Assembly: GCA_023391695.1 (NCBI GenBank)
Contig: JAEWAK010000056.1
Location: 1 to 24,069, forward strand
Direction: 5' to 3'
DNA from: Bacillota bacterium
GTDB lineage: Bacteria > Bacillota > Clostridia > Lachnospirales > Lachnospiraceae
DNA length: 24,069 nt
The position numbers and the translations under genes were made by a program. The notes below the pieces were generated by a model, which was not told the origin of the DNA, did no database searches, and was given only the letters and a program-made list of their open reading frames with translations. Positions 7,007 through 14,186 of the stretch are shown in pieces; position 1 is the stretch's first letter, and each line of letters begins with the position of its first letter.

Positions 7007-8065
7007 TTATAAAATTGAACGAAATGGTACATTGGGTTCTTCCGTGAAACAATCCTCAAAGCCTCTCCGATAATGATATTGCCTTTTATAACTGTCCTCA
7101 GGGTATACGAATTTGCCGCCCACCTCCCAAATAAATGGTGTAAATTTGTATTCCAGGGTGTATTTTTTAAATTCATAAAGCATAAGGATTTCTGCCGGAT
7201 CTGCCTTGAAATTAGTCCATACATCATAGTGGAAAGGTATAACAACCTTACACTGCAAAGCTTCTGCCATTCTTAAAATATCCACAGAGGTCATCTTGTC
7301 TTGGTTGCCCGCCGGATTCTCACCATAAGAACCCAGTGCTACATCAATTTTATAATCTTTACCATGCTTCGCATAGTAAGTGGAATAATGGGAATCCCCG
7401 CTATGATAGATGTTGCCTGCAGGGGTTTTAATCAGATAGTTTACAGCCTTTTCATCCATATCAGAGGGACACACCCCACGGATATCTTCCTCTGCAGTTA
7501 CTAAACAGGTCCGGTCAAAAGAATCTAAAATCACGATTTCACAATCCTTTACCTGAATTACATCCCCTGGCTTAACCGTTATACATCTCTCTTTTGGCAC
7601 CCCATAGCTCAGCCACTTTTCCACACTCTTTGCAGGACCGATAAATGGCACTTCATTGTTACAGTTTTTCAACACTGCCGCCGCAAAGAAAGGATCAATG
7701 TGATCGTTGTGGTAATGGGTCGATAAAACTGCATCCACCCTTGTCACTGCAAACGGATCATATACAATCGGTGCCGCTCTCAGATTCGGCTGGGTCATAA
7801 TTCCCCCCGTCATATTCCTCATCTGATGGTAAGGTTCCATATCTTTTTTCTTCTGTGTCCTTTTTCCGTTCCCAAACCATAGGTCAATAGCAATATTGGT
7901 GTTATTCTCGGATTTAATCCAAAGCCCTGTACATCCGATCCACCACATTACAAAAGTGTTGGATTTTACCACTGTTTCATCAATCTCCTCATTTAACCAG
8001 GTACCCCATTCCGGGAAAGCCCCCAATATCCATTTCTCCCTGGTTATGTCATCAACCTGACTCAT
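7007..8065 (-). CDS. ulaG: L-ascorbate-6-phosphate lactonase (UlaG)
   Basis: UlaG is a cytoplasmic metallo-beta-lactamase-fold hydrolase that opens L-ascorbate 6-phosphate to 3-keto-L-gulonate 6-phosphate. The metal motif HYHNDH is at 117-122. Further family hallmarks are WWIGCTGLW, YHSGDSHYSTYYAKHGK, DVALGSYGENPAG, VIPFHYDVWTNF and the C-terminal YRRGFEDCFT. From memory, it aligns along its full length with the Escherichia coli enzyme (MSxVxxITRExWIL...). The start was set at ATG 8063-8065 because AAGGAGG lies 6 nt upstream and the protein then begins MSQVDDITREKW, giving 352 aa; the longer frame to 8095 adds ten non-homologous residues. It is the first gene of the operon, downstream of a promoter near 8136-8164. 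Confidence 0.95.
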   Translation of the reverse strand: MSQVDDITREKWILGAFPEWGTWLNEEIDETVVKSNTFVMWWIGCTGLWIKSENNTNIAIDLWFGNGKRTQKKKDMEPYHQMRNMTGGIMTQPNLRAAPIVYDPFAVTRVDAVLSTHYHNDHIDPFFAAAVLKNCNNEVPFIGPAKSVEKWLSYGVPKERCITVKPGDVIQVKDCEIVILDSFDRTCLVTAEEDIRGVCPSDMDEKAVNYLIKTPAGNIYHSGDSHYSTYYAKHGKDYKIDVALGSYGENPAGNQDKMTSVDILRMAEALQCKVVIPFHYDVWTNFKADPAEILMLYEFKKYTLEYKFTPFIWEVGGKFVYPEDSYKRQYHYRRGFEDCFTEEPNVPFRSIL

Positions 8066-8107
8066 CTCCGTCCTCCTTTTGGTAAATATAATCAATTTAA
8101 CTGTTTA

Positions 8108-8164
8108 ATAATCAATTGTTTTGTACGTATTATTGATTATAATACAGTTTTATGAATTTTTAAA
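8108..8164 (-). promoter_or_regulatory. Candidate ula operon promoter with overlapping 9-bp dyad operator
   Basis: On the minus strand TTTAAA (8164-8159) and TATAAT (8141-8136) are separated by 17 bp, which would give a leader of about 60 nt before ulaG. The inverted repeat ATAATCAAT-N15-ATTGATTAT (8108-8116 and 8132-8140) overlaps the -10 and the start region, a classic repressor position. The DeoR protein encoded in the operon is the natural candidate to bind it. All by eye. Confidence 0.45.
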
Positions 8165-8431
8165 TATCTTTATATGTTTATTTTCATATTTATATGATCG
8201 TTTATTGCTGATCTACTGACATTTCTATCCCTCCGGTGCATCACAAACTTGGTTCGTGATACTGTCAGTCTCTGCTGCTATTATCTCTATTTCTTTTCTC
8301 AATCAGTATTCTTCCTATATATTCCTTTTATTTCCCGATAGGATCACTTACTTCGATATTTTGGTACGAACACGAAATGATACTTGCATACCCGTTTAGT
8401 ATGGGTTAAACTATTCATATCCATCTTGGAT
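8165..8431. other. Gene-free stretch upstream of the ula promoter
   Basis: This AT-rich segment has no convincing gene. It holds a nested dyad: outer ACTGACA/TGTCAGT at 8215-8221 and 8263-8269, inner ATCACAAAC/GTTCGTGAT at 8240-8248 and 8252-8260. On the minus strand, a GGAGG followed by a six-codon frame (ATG at about 8224) lies inside this fold. It is upstream of the proposed promoter, so it would not be part of that leader. Confidence 0.3.
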
Positions 8432-8533
8432 ACCTCCTTTGCTTTTTGTGCGGTTGGCGAACCTACACTTATTATGGCAAAGGAGGTTTTTACTTGAAGC
8501 TAAAGCTAATTGGGAACACACCTGCATAGCAGG
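8432..8533 (+). promoter_or_regulatory. SD-sequestering inverted repeat followed by an 11-codon frame
   Basis: ACCTCCTTTGC (8432-8442) is perfectly complementary to GCAAAGGAGGT (8477-8487), which contains an ideal SD. An inner GGTT-GGCG-AACC hairpin lies between. Seven bases after the SD, TTG at 8494 opens a frame of 11 codons (MKLKLIGNTPA) ending at TAG 8527-8529. A short CCTGC-ATA-GCAGG hairpin covers the stop. A weak promoter-like TTGCAT-N17-TAAACT is at 8384-8412. This could be a translationally controlled small peptide, a degenerate type I toxin gene, or a mobile-element scar. Confidence 0.3.
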
Positions 8534-8554
8534 CGGTTTATATTTATTGTTGAC

Positions 8555-8589
8555 ACAAAAAAAGACGTGAGAGCCGTCTCTCACGTCTT
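8555..8589 (-). terminator. Strong minus-strand Rho-independent terminator
   Basis: AAGACGTGAGAG (8562-8573) and CTCTCACGTCTT (8578-8589) form a perfect 12 bp stem with a 4 nt loop. On the minus strand the stem is followed by a run of T (complement of A at 8557-8563). It ends transcription coming from the flavoprotein gene before the ula promoter. Confidence 0.8.
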
Positions 8590-8620
8590 AATTCCAACTT
8601 AATCTGGTTATCATAATATA

Positions 8621-8813
8621 ACTTATCAGAAGTTGCTTTTTAAACTTCTGATAAAAGGCGGTGTCTTTTCCGCCGTGTATCCGACTATAGGAACACGTTT
8701 TTTGTTCCTATAGTATTACTTATCAGAAGTTGCTTTCCAAACTTCTGATAAAAGGCGGTGTTTTTCCGCCGTGCATCCGACTATAGGAACATGTTTTTTG
8801 TTCCTATAGTATT
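8621..8813. repeat. Two tandem 96-97 bp repeats, each with three hairpins
   Basis: Copy 1 (8621-8717) and copy 2 (8718-8813) are head-to-tail and differ at only about five positions. Each contains, in order, hairpin A TTATCAGAAGTT/AACTTCTGATAA, hairpin B GGCGG/CCGCC, and hairpin C ACTATAGGAACA/TGTTCCTATAGT. The start of a third unit (ACTTA) follows at 8814. On the minus strand, hairpin B is followed by TTTTA, so each copy has a terminator-like element. They lie about 65 bp downstream of the flavoprotein stop codon. Confidence 0.85.
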
Positions 8814-8877
8814 ACTTACCTGCACATAAGATTTTTTATATTAACGTATTATATTTCACCAGCAGATACTTATATAA

Positions 8878-10668
8878 TTATTCTCCGATATATTTTAAAG
8901 CTGATGCTGCTGCTACCCGTCCAAATACAACAATATCAGCAACGGCATTGCCGCCGATACGGTTGCCGCCATGGATTCCTCCGGTAACCTCACCTGCTGC
9001 AAAAAGTCCTGCGATTGCCGCACCGTCCGTATTAATAACCTCAGCGCCGGTATTAATTTCAACACCGCCCATGGTGTGGTGAACTCCCGGTGCTATTTTA
9101 ATGGCATAAAAAGGACCTTTTGATATATCGTTATCCATGCCTGTTTCCCTGGCGAATTCCGCATCGTTTTTATCCGCTACCGCCTTATTCCAGGTATTTA
9201 AGGTTTCAGCTAAAACCGCAGGTTCTAAATCTATTTTAGCTGCTAATTCTTCAATGCTATCAGCCTCGACTGTAATGCCGCTTTCAACATAGGTTTCAAC
9301 AGCAGCTAAATTATCGCGCAGATACTGGTCGAAGATAATATAGGCAAAACTACCTTCCTGTTCATTAATTGCAGCAGATACAACATCTCTTGTTAATAAT
9401 TCATTGGTAAATCTTTTGCCGTCCTGATTGACTAAAATGGCACCGCCGCCTCGAACAGACTCCGTAATCAGAATACTGGTTGTCTGCTCTACGGTAGGAT
9501 GAATCTGAATTTGCTCAATATCCACCAAATTAGCTCCGACCGCTTCTGCCATAAGGATACCATCTCCGGTTGCGCCCGGTGCGTTGGTCGTCACATAGCC
9601 TTTTAATTCGGGTCTGTATTTCGTATACATTTCTTCATTCGCACCAAACCCGCCGGTGGCAAGTACTACGGCTTTTGCATTTATGGTGTAATCCGTGTCG
9701 GATGATTCTGCTTTAATTCCTGTTACAGCACCGTCACTGGTTATGATTTCTGTAGCTTTTGTGTTTAACATAACTTCAACACCCAGTTTTTCCAGATTCT
9801 GCGTAAAATGTTCAACCAGATACACTCCTACATCACCGCCTCCGGCAGGTCTGTGGATACGTTTGTTGGTTGCTCCTCCGGAAAAAGAAACTTCAGGCAG
9901 AGGTGCACCTATGGCATCCAGCCAGTCTATGGCATCCGAAGAATTTTTAGCCAAAACAGTTACTAACTCCCTGTTATTCAGATTATGTCCGCCTTCCATC
10001 GTATCTTCAATAAAAGTTTCAACCGAATCTTCAATTCCAAGTCTCTCTTGTACCTTAGTTTCCGCAGCATTCATACCACCGCTGGATTTAACGGTATTTC
10101 CGCCTACCATAGGCATTTTTTCCACTATTATTACGTTAACACCGGCTGTTTTTAATTCGATGGCTGCCGTCATCCCGGCACCGCCTGCTCCAACCACAAC
10201 CACATCAACATCGATGGTTTCCTCAGATTTCTCTCCCGTGCTGTTTGCTGTCTCTGCCGGAATTAATGAGGCAACATCTACACCGGCACTTTCAAGCGCT
10301 ACTGTTACTGCCTCTATGATTGCATTGCTGGTAACTGTGGCACCGGAAACCGCATCTACCTGGGTACTTTGTTTTTCAACGATTAAGCCCGGCAGAGTTT
10401 CAATTGCTGCGGTACCGATACCTTCTGTTTCCTTATCCCCTACTACTGTAATTTCTTCAATTTTGTTATCAGATAAAACTACTGTGGCAACAACATCACC
10501 GCCCAGTCCTTTTGCCGTCCCCTCATAAGTTCCTGCTTTAAACCTGGCAGTCTCTGTTGTATCAGCTGACTGATTATCTGCCGGTTTGGTATCGCTATTT
10601 TTACCGGAACACCCAATTAGTGTAAATGCTAATACAAAAGCCATTAAAAATACGGTTAACTTCTTCAT
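8878..10668 (-). CDS. Flavinylated lipoprotein reductase, fumarate reductase (flavocytochrome c) family
   Basis: An extracytoplasmic, membrane-anchored flavoprotein of 596 aa. A lipoprotein signal ends at Cys20 (FTLIGC). Residues about 45-125 form an FMN-binding domain with DAVSGAT (105-111), where ApbE would attach FMN to Thr111. From residue 153 there is an FAD-binding domain (GAGGAG 160-165, VEKMPMVGGNT). Counterparts of the Shewanella flavocytochrome c3 active site are present: His390 (HPT), Thr402-Glu403, catalytic Arg427, His530 (VHHTMGG) and Arg570 (GGNRIGGNA). This favours fumarate or a similar enoate as electron acceptor over urocanate-type substrates. No haem motif is present, so electrons probably come from a membrane flavin-based route. 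The SD (AAAAGGAG) fits ATG 10666-10668. Confidence 0.88.
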   Translation of the reverse strand: MKKLTVFLMAFVLAFTLIGCSGKNSDTKPADNQSADTTETARFKAGTYEGTAKGLGGDVVATVVLSDNKIEEITVVGDKETEGIGTAAIETLPGLIVEKQSTQVDAVSGATVTSNAIIEAVTVALESAGVDVASLIPAETANSTGEKSEETIDVDVVVVGAGGAGMTAAIELKTAGVNVIIVEKMPMVGGNTVKSSGGMNAAETKVQERLGIEDSVETFIEDTMEGGHNLNNRELVTVLAKNSSDAIDWLDAIGAPLPEVSFSGGATNKRIHRPAGGGDVGVYLVEHFTQNLEKLGVEVMLNTKATEIITSDGAVTGIKAESSDTDYTINAKAVVLATGGFGANEEMYTKYRPELKGYVTTNAPGATGDGILMAEAVGANLVDIEQIQIHPTVEQTTSILITESVRGGGAILVNQDGKRFTNELLTRDVVSAAINEQEGSFAYIIFDQYLRDNLAAVETYVESGITVEADSIEELAAKIDLEPAVLAETLNTWNKAVADKNDAEFARETGMDNDISKGPFYAIKIAPGVHHTMGGVEINTGAEVINTDGAAIAGLFAAGEVTGGIHGGNRIGGNAVADIVVFGRVAAASALKYIGE

Positions 10669-10742
10669 AACAGTTTCTCCTTTTCACTTTGATATTTTTT
10701 TATCATACTCACTTCTATATTAAAGGAGAAATCTATATATTT

Positions 10743-10783
10743 TCTGACTCAATTATGAATAATATGTCAGATTTACCGGTAAA
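10743..10783. promoter_or_regulatory. Two dyads upstream of the flavoprotein gene
   Basis: TCTGAC (10743-10748) and GTCAGA (10766-10771) form an inverted repeat with a 17 bp spacer. It directly abuts the perfect 12 bp palindrome TTTACCGGTAAA (10772-10783). Both lie 75-115 bp upstream of the flavoprotein start in the gap after the kinase gene, and are candidate regulator sites. I found no convincing -35/-10 pair nearby. Confidence 0.35.
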
Positions 10784-10836
10784 ATTAAGTTCTTGTTTTA
10801 ATACAGGTAAAGCCAGATGCCAGCGTATAAACCTAA

Positions 10837-12975
10837 TTACTTCCCTTCCAGGGATAATTGTGCTGCCTTTGCTATAATATGATTAACATTTACGGGTTTT
10901 ACCATATATGCGTCTATTATATCTGCTGCCAGATATTCCTGTATATCTTTTTCCGGATATCCTGTCATAACAATAATTTTAACAGCTGGATTTCTTTTTT
11001 TCATAATTGCCGCCAGTTCACATCCATTCATATCAGGCATCGATAAATCTGTTAAAATTATATCGAAGTCATCCGCGTTTTTCTTGAATTTCTCATATGC
11101 CAGTAAGGCGTTTGTAAAAAATTCCAGTCTCCACTTTGTTAAATTCAGTCCATTTTTTAAGGCTTTAATGACTTCCGGCTTATCATCAATTATCATAACA
11201 TTTAATTTCCGGTCGGTAATTTCTTTATAAACAATATCTTTCTCGGCTGCAGCAAGTTCTTTCCTTTCCAGAACGGGAAATGTAATTGTAAATACGGTCC
11301 CCTTTCCCGGTATACTTTCCACCTGTATCTGCCCCTTATACCTGATCACAAGCCGCTGTACCACAGAAAGCCCCAGACCCGTTCCTTCCCCCGCTGCTTT
11401 TGTGGTATAAAATGCATCATATATATTTTTCAGGGTTTCTTCCTCCATGCCGCAGCCGTTATCCTTCACTTTTAATTCTGCTTTTTCATTTTCTAAAAGC
11501 CTGAAGGTAACTTCTAACCTGTTACCCTTTTCTTTCATGGCCTGATAAGCATTGGTACAAAGATTTAATATAATCTGGTTTAAGGCACCCGGATTACCAA
11601 GAAGAAAGATGGGCTTACTGCTGATCTGATAGCTTAGCTTGATTTTCTTAGGTATTATCTTTTCAATCATCTTCATAGAAGTTTTAGCTGCTACCGTCCC
11701 GTCAAAAGAAAGTAAACGTTCTTCTTTTGAATCCTTACGCCCATACTCTAATATCTGCCTGGATAATTCGGTACATCTTAAGGCAGCACCGGAAATTTCA
11801 GCAATTTGTTCTTTGGCTTCTTCCTCTTCCTCAAATCTTGATGCCAATAAATCGCAATAAATTGTGATCGGTGTCATCAGATTATTATATTCATGGGCTA
11901 TGGTCCCCATTAATATTCCCATTGTCCTAAGTTTATCATAATGCTCTACTCTTTCTTCCTGTTCTTCTAATTTTGTTTCCGACTCATACAGCTTTTTTTC
12001 ATAGTTCCACTCCATTAGCATCTGCTGGCTGTTTTTCAGTTCCCTGGTTATGTAAAATACTAAAAATCCCAATAACAGCATAAGAAGAAATCCCACTAAA
12101 ATGCTCATAATCAGTGTTTGATGCAGAGGAGCTTCAATTTGGCCGTAATCCATAATAATGCTGATAACCCAGAAATCTTCCATTACCTTAACCGGCGTGT
12201 AACCTATGATTTTCTCCGCTTTACCGGCTTCCACTCTATCCCACCAGTACGAATTAACAAGCTCCGTACCCGACTTTCCGCTGATCTGGTTTTCTATCAG
12301 GCGGTCGATTCCCTGGGGATTTAAATTCGGATAATTTTTCTTCCGGTCTGTTTTGGAATTAATTCCGATCTGGCTTTCAACCCCGTGCATCAAGATCCGT
12401 CCGCTCCGGTCTTTCACCGTGCAATACCCATTCTTTCCTATTTGAATCGGATATAATATATCCTCATAAACAGCATTTAGATTAATACATGCCAGAACAT
12501 AGCCATTTAGAGAACCCGAAAGATATATGGGCTTGTACATATTTAAGATAAAAAAACCGCCCTCCTTATATTCATAGGAACCAAAAACCGAATTCTGCCG
12601 GATCTTAATATTGTTTTCCTTCGTCTTAAATTCATCTTCCGTAAGATAAACGACCTGATACAAATATGCTTTTTCTATTTCATAAAATGGCAGAAGTATG
12701 CTTTCCATTTGATCTTTCAGTATATCCTGGTCTTCCACATAGCTTAAGACTCCGTCAAAATATAAGTCCATGTTTTTCAGTCTATCCGCGAAAAATGTCT
12801 CAAGCCCTCTGGAAGCTGTTTCAGCAGTCGTAATTACCTGCTCCCTTGCCTGATTAACAATTGCATTTTTATGAGTTGAATAGATCGCAACTATAGAAGT
12901 GATGATTATCAGAATCCCAGCCAAAGTTATAAGAAACACACCGACAACTTTACGTTTTAATAAATCCTTATTCAT
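10837..12975 (-). CDS. Membrane hybrid sensor histidine kinase with C-terminal receiver
   Basis: A 712-residue kinase. TM1 (about 10-32) and TM2 (about 285-310) flank an extracytoplasmic sensor of about 250 residues with a Cache-like look (YLYQVVYLTEDE, GYVLACINLNAVYEDILYPIQIGKNGYCTVKDRSGRILMH). A coiled-coil linker leads to HisKA with phospho-acceptor His361 (HEYNNLMTPI). The ATPase domain has the N box LNLCTNAYQA (about 470-479), DNGCGM and GTGLGL. The C-terminal receiver has Asp643 (LTDLSMP) and a Lys in VKP. The start at ATG 12973-12975 is chosen because GGGAGG lies just upstream; the frame to 13035 adds 20 unlikely residues. It is divergent from the OmpR-type regulator at 13362 and sits upstream of the flavoprotein gene. 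Confidence 0.88.
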   Translation of the reverse strand: MNKDLLKRKVVGVFLITLAGILIIITSIVAIYSTHKNAIVNQAREQVITTAETASRGLETFFADRLKNMDLYFDGVLSYVEDQDILKDQMESILLPFYEIEKAYLYQVVYLTEDEFKTKENNIKIRQNSVFGSYEYKEGGFFILNMYKPIYLSGSLNGYVLACINLNAVYEDILYPIQIGKNGYCTVKDRSGRILMHGVESQIGINSKTDRKKNYPNLNPQGIDRLIENQISGKSGTELVNSYWWDRVEAGKAEKIIGYTPVKVMEDFWVISIIMDYGQIEAPLHQTLIMSILVGFLLMLLLGFLVFYITRELKNSQQMLMEWNYEKKLYESETKLEEQEERVEHYDKLRTMGILMGTIAHEYNNLMTPITIYCDLLASRFEEEEEAKEQIAEISGAALRCTELSRQILEYGRKDSKEERLLSFDGTVAAKTSMKMIEKIIPKKIKLSYQISSKPIFLLGNPGALNQIILNLCTNAYQAMKEKGNRLEVTFRLLENEKAELKVKDNGCGMEEETLKNIYDAFYTTKAAGEGTGLGLSVVQRLVIRYKGQIQVESIPGKGTVFTITFPVLERKELAAAEKDIVYKEITDRKLNVMIIDDKPEVIKALKNGLNLTKWRLEFFTNALLAYEKFKKNADDFDIILTDLSMPDMNGCELAAIMKKRNPAVKIIVMTGYPEKDIQEYLAADIIDAYMVKPVNVNHIIAKAAQLSLEGK

Positions 12976-13361
12976 AAGACCTCCCACTGGTTTCATACAG
13001 TCAGTTATTATTGTAAAGCTGATTAAGTATAACATATAACTTATTGTTAAGGGAATAACGAGATCGTGTTTCCTATCATATAATTACTGTGAAAAGGTTC
13101 CGTCTGCTTGATGAGAGTTCCCTCTTTGTCCTGACGAAAGCTACGAAAGCTTGAAAAGAGGATGACAAACCACTTAATATTGGTTATAATATAATAAGCT
13201 AAACAGCTTCCTGCACAGTACTTTATTTCGCAAACACCTTAATTTTTCTGAAAGAGAGGGAAAAATCAGTCTGTGGGAAAGATTTCATAATACATGTCGC
13301 TTTTAAGATTTGTAATATAGAAATTCTGATCCCAAATCTTGCACTGATTAAAGATAATACG
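12976..13361. promoter_or_regulatory. Divergent promoter region between kinase and response regulator
   Basis: Plus strand: ATGACA (13162-13167), 17 bp, TATAAT (13185-13190) is a good sigma-A-type promoter for the response regulator, with a leader of about 165 nt. Minus strand: an extended -10 TGTTATACT lies about 40-60 bp before the kinase start. A hairpin CCTCTTT/AAAAGAGG (13121-13127 and 13154-13161) and a direct repeat ACGAAAGCT lie upstream of the plus promoter. I see no gene in this stretch. Confidence 0.5.
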
Positions 13362-14051
13362 ATGCCCGGTGAACATATTTTAGTAATAGACGATGAAAAG
13401 ATCATACATACGGCTATCAAATCCGCCTATAAAACCGAAAATATGGAAGTTACTGCAGTTTCAGGCGGAAAAGAGGCTTTAGCACTTTTAAAACAAAAAA
13501 ATTATGATTTGATTTTATTAGATATTTTAATGCCGGATATGGATGGGTTCGAAGTTGTCCGTATACTGCGCAGCCAGCAGATCCATACCCCCATTATAAT
13601 GTTAAGCGGTAAATCAGAGGAATATAACGCAGTTCTGGGACTTGGACTTGGTGCGGACGATTACATAACCAAACCTTTTAGTGTTGCCCTTTTAATTTCC
13701 AAATCCAAAGCACTTATCAGACGTAATCAGGTATACAGCAATAAGTCTGAGCAGAAGCTGATTGCAGGTCCCTTCTCCTACGACCCGTTTAATTTCCATG
13801 CTTACAAAAACGGAGAAGAACTGTCCCTGACTGCCAAGGAACTTTCTCTTTTTAAATACTTTTTAGAAAATCCCGGAAGGGTTTTTACGAAAGAACAGCT
13901 TTACCGTCAAATCTGGCAGGATAACGTTATCGATGATAATACCATTATGGTTTATATAAAACGTATACGCAGCAAGATCGAAGATACGCCCAAACAACCA
14001 CATTATTTAAAAACCGTTTGGGGACTGGGTTACCAATTTGACTGCAACTGA
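13362..14051 (+). CDS. OmpR/PhoB-family response regulator
   Basis: A 229-residue cytoplasmic DNA-binding regulator. The receiver domain (about 4-115) has acidic residues Asp10-Asp11, phosphorylation site Asp54 (ILLDILMPDMDG), Ser82 and Lys104 (YITKPFS). A winged-helix effector domain (about 135-226) has ELSLTAKELSLFKYFLENPGRVFTKEQLY and TIMVYIKRIRSKIE. The start is ATG 13362. Its SD is weak, and the frame is open back to 13203 without a usual start codon, so a longer protein is possible but unlikely. It is divergent from the hybrid kinase, its most likely partner. Targets may include the flavoprotein gene or the neighbouring transporter locus; this is not shown. Confidence 0.88.
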   Translation: MPGEHILVIDDEKIIHTAIKSAYKTENMEVTAVSGGKEALALLKQKNYDLILLDILMPDMDGFEVVRILRSQQIHTPIIMLSGKSEEYNAVLGLGLGADDYITKPFSVALLISKSKALIRRNQVYSNKSEQKLIAGPFSYDPFNFHAYKNGEELSLTAKELSLFKYFLENPGRVFTKEQLYRQIWQDNVIDDNTIMVYIKRIRSKIEDTPKQPHYLKTVWGLGYQFDCN

Positions 14052-14146
14052 TTCATCCAAAACCGTTGCGCCAACAAGGCAGCCATCTATGACCTGTTCC
14101 ATGCTGCAGCTTATCCGGAATCTCCCCCTGTTTTTTTCCGCAAAAT

Positions 14147-14171
14147 AAGAGGACGGAAAAACCGTCCCCTT
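14147..14171 (-). terminator. Terminator after the solute-binding protein gene
   Basis: On the minus strand AAGGGGACGG (14171-14162) pairs with CCGTCCTCTT (14156-14147), with one mismatch and a TTTTT loop, followed by ATTTT. It lies 16 bp past the stop codon. A weaker GCAGC/GCTGC dyad around 14081-14107 could serve the convergent response regulator. Confidence 0.65.
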
Positions 14172-14186
14172 AAAGAAATGCAATAC

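Noticed and set aside
8215..8269. Leader peptide of six codons (minus strand) before ulaG
   Set aside because: It lies upstream of the best ula promoter and is too short to support without expression data.
8621..8813. CRISPR array
   Set aside because: There are only two long units adjoining without spacers, and each is internally palindromic; this is not CRISPR architecture.
9695..10528. Plus-strand open frame of 277 codons opposite the flavoprotein gene
   Set aside because: It is the antisense shadow of the flavoprotein coding region. Its product is low-complexity (rich in S, T, P, V) with no motif or RBS.
13100..13165. Possible riboswitch or small RNA upstream of the response regulator
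   Set aside because: A CCTCTTT/AAAAGAGG stem is present, but no known riboswitch core could be matched. It lies upstream of the proposed promoter.
13203..13361. In-frame upstream extension of the response regulator
   Set aside because: The frame is open, but contains no ATG, GTG or TTG start. The receiver domain is complete from 13362.
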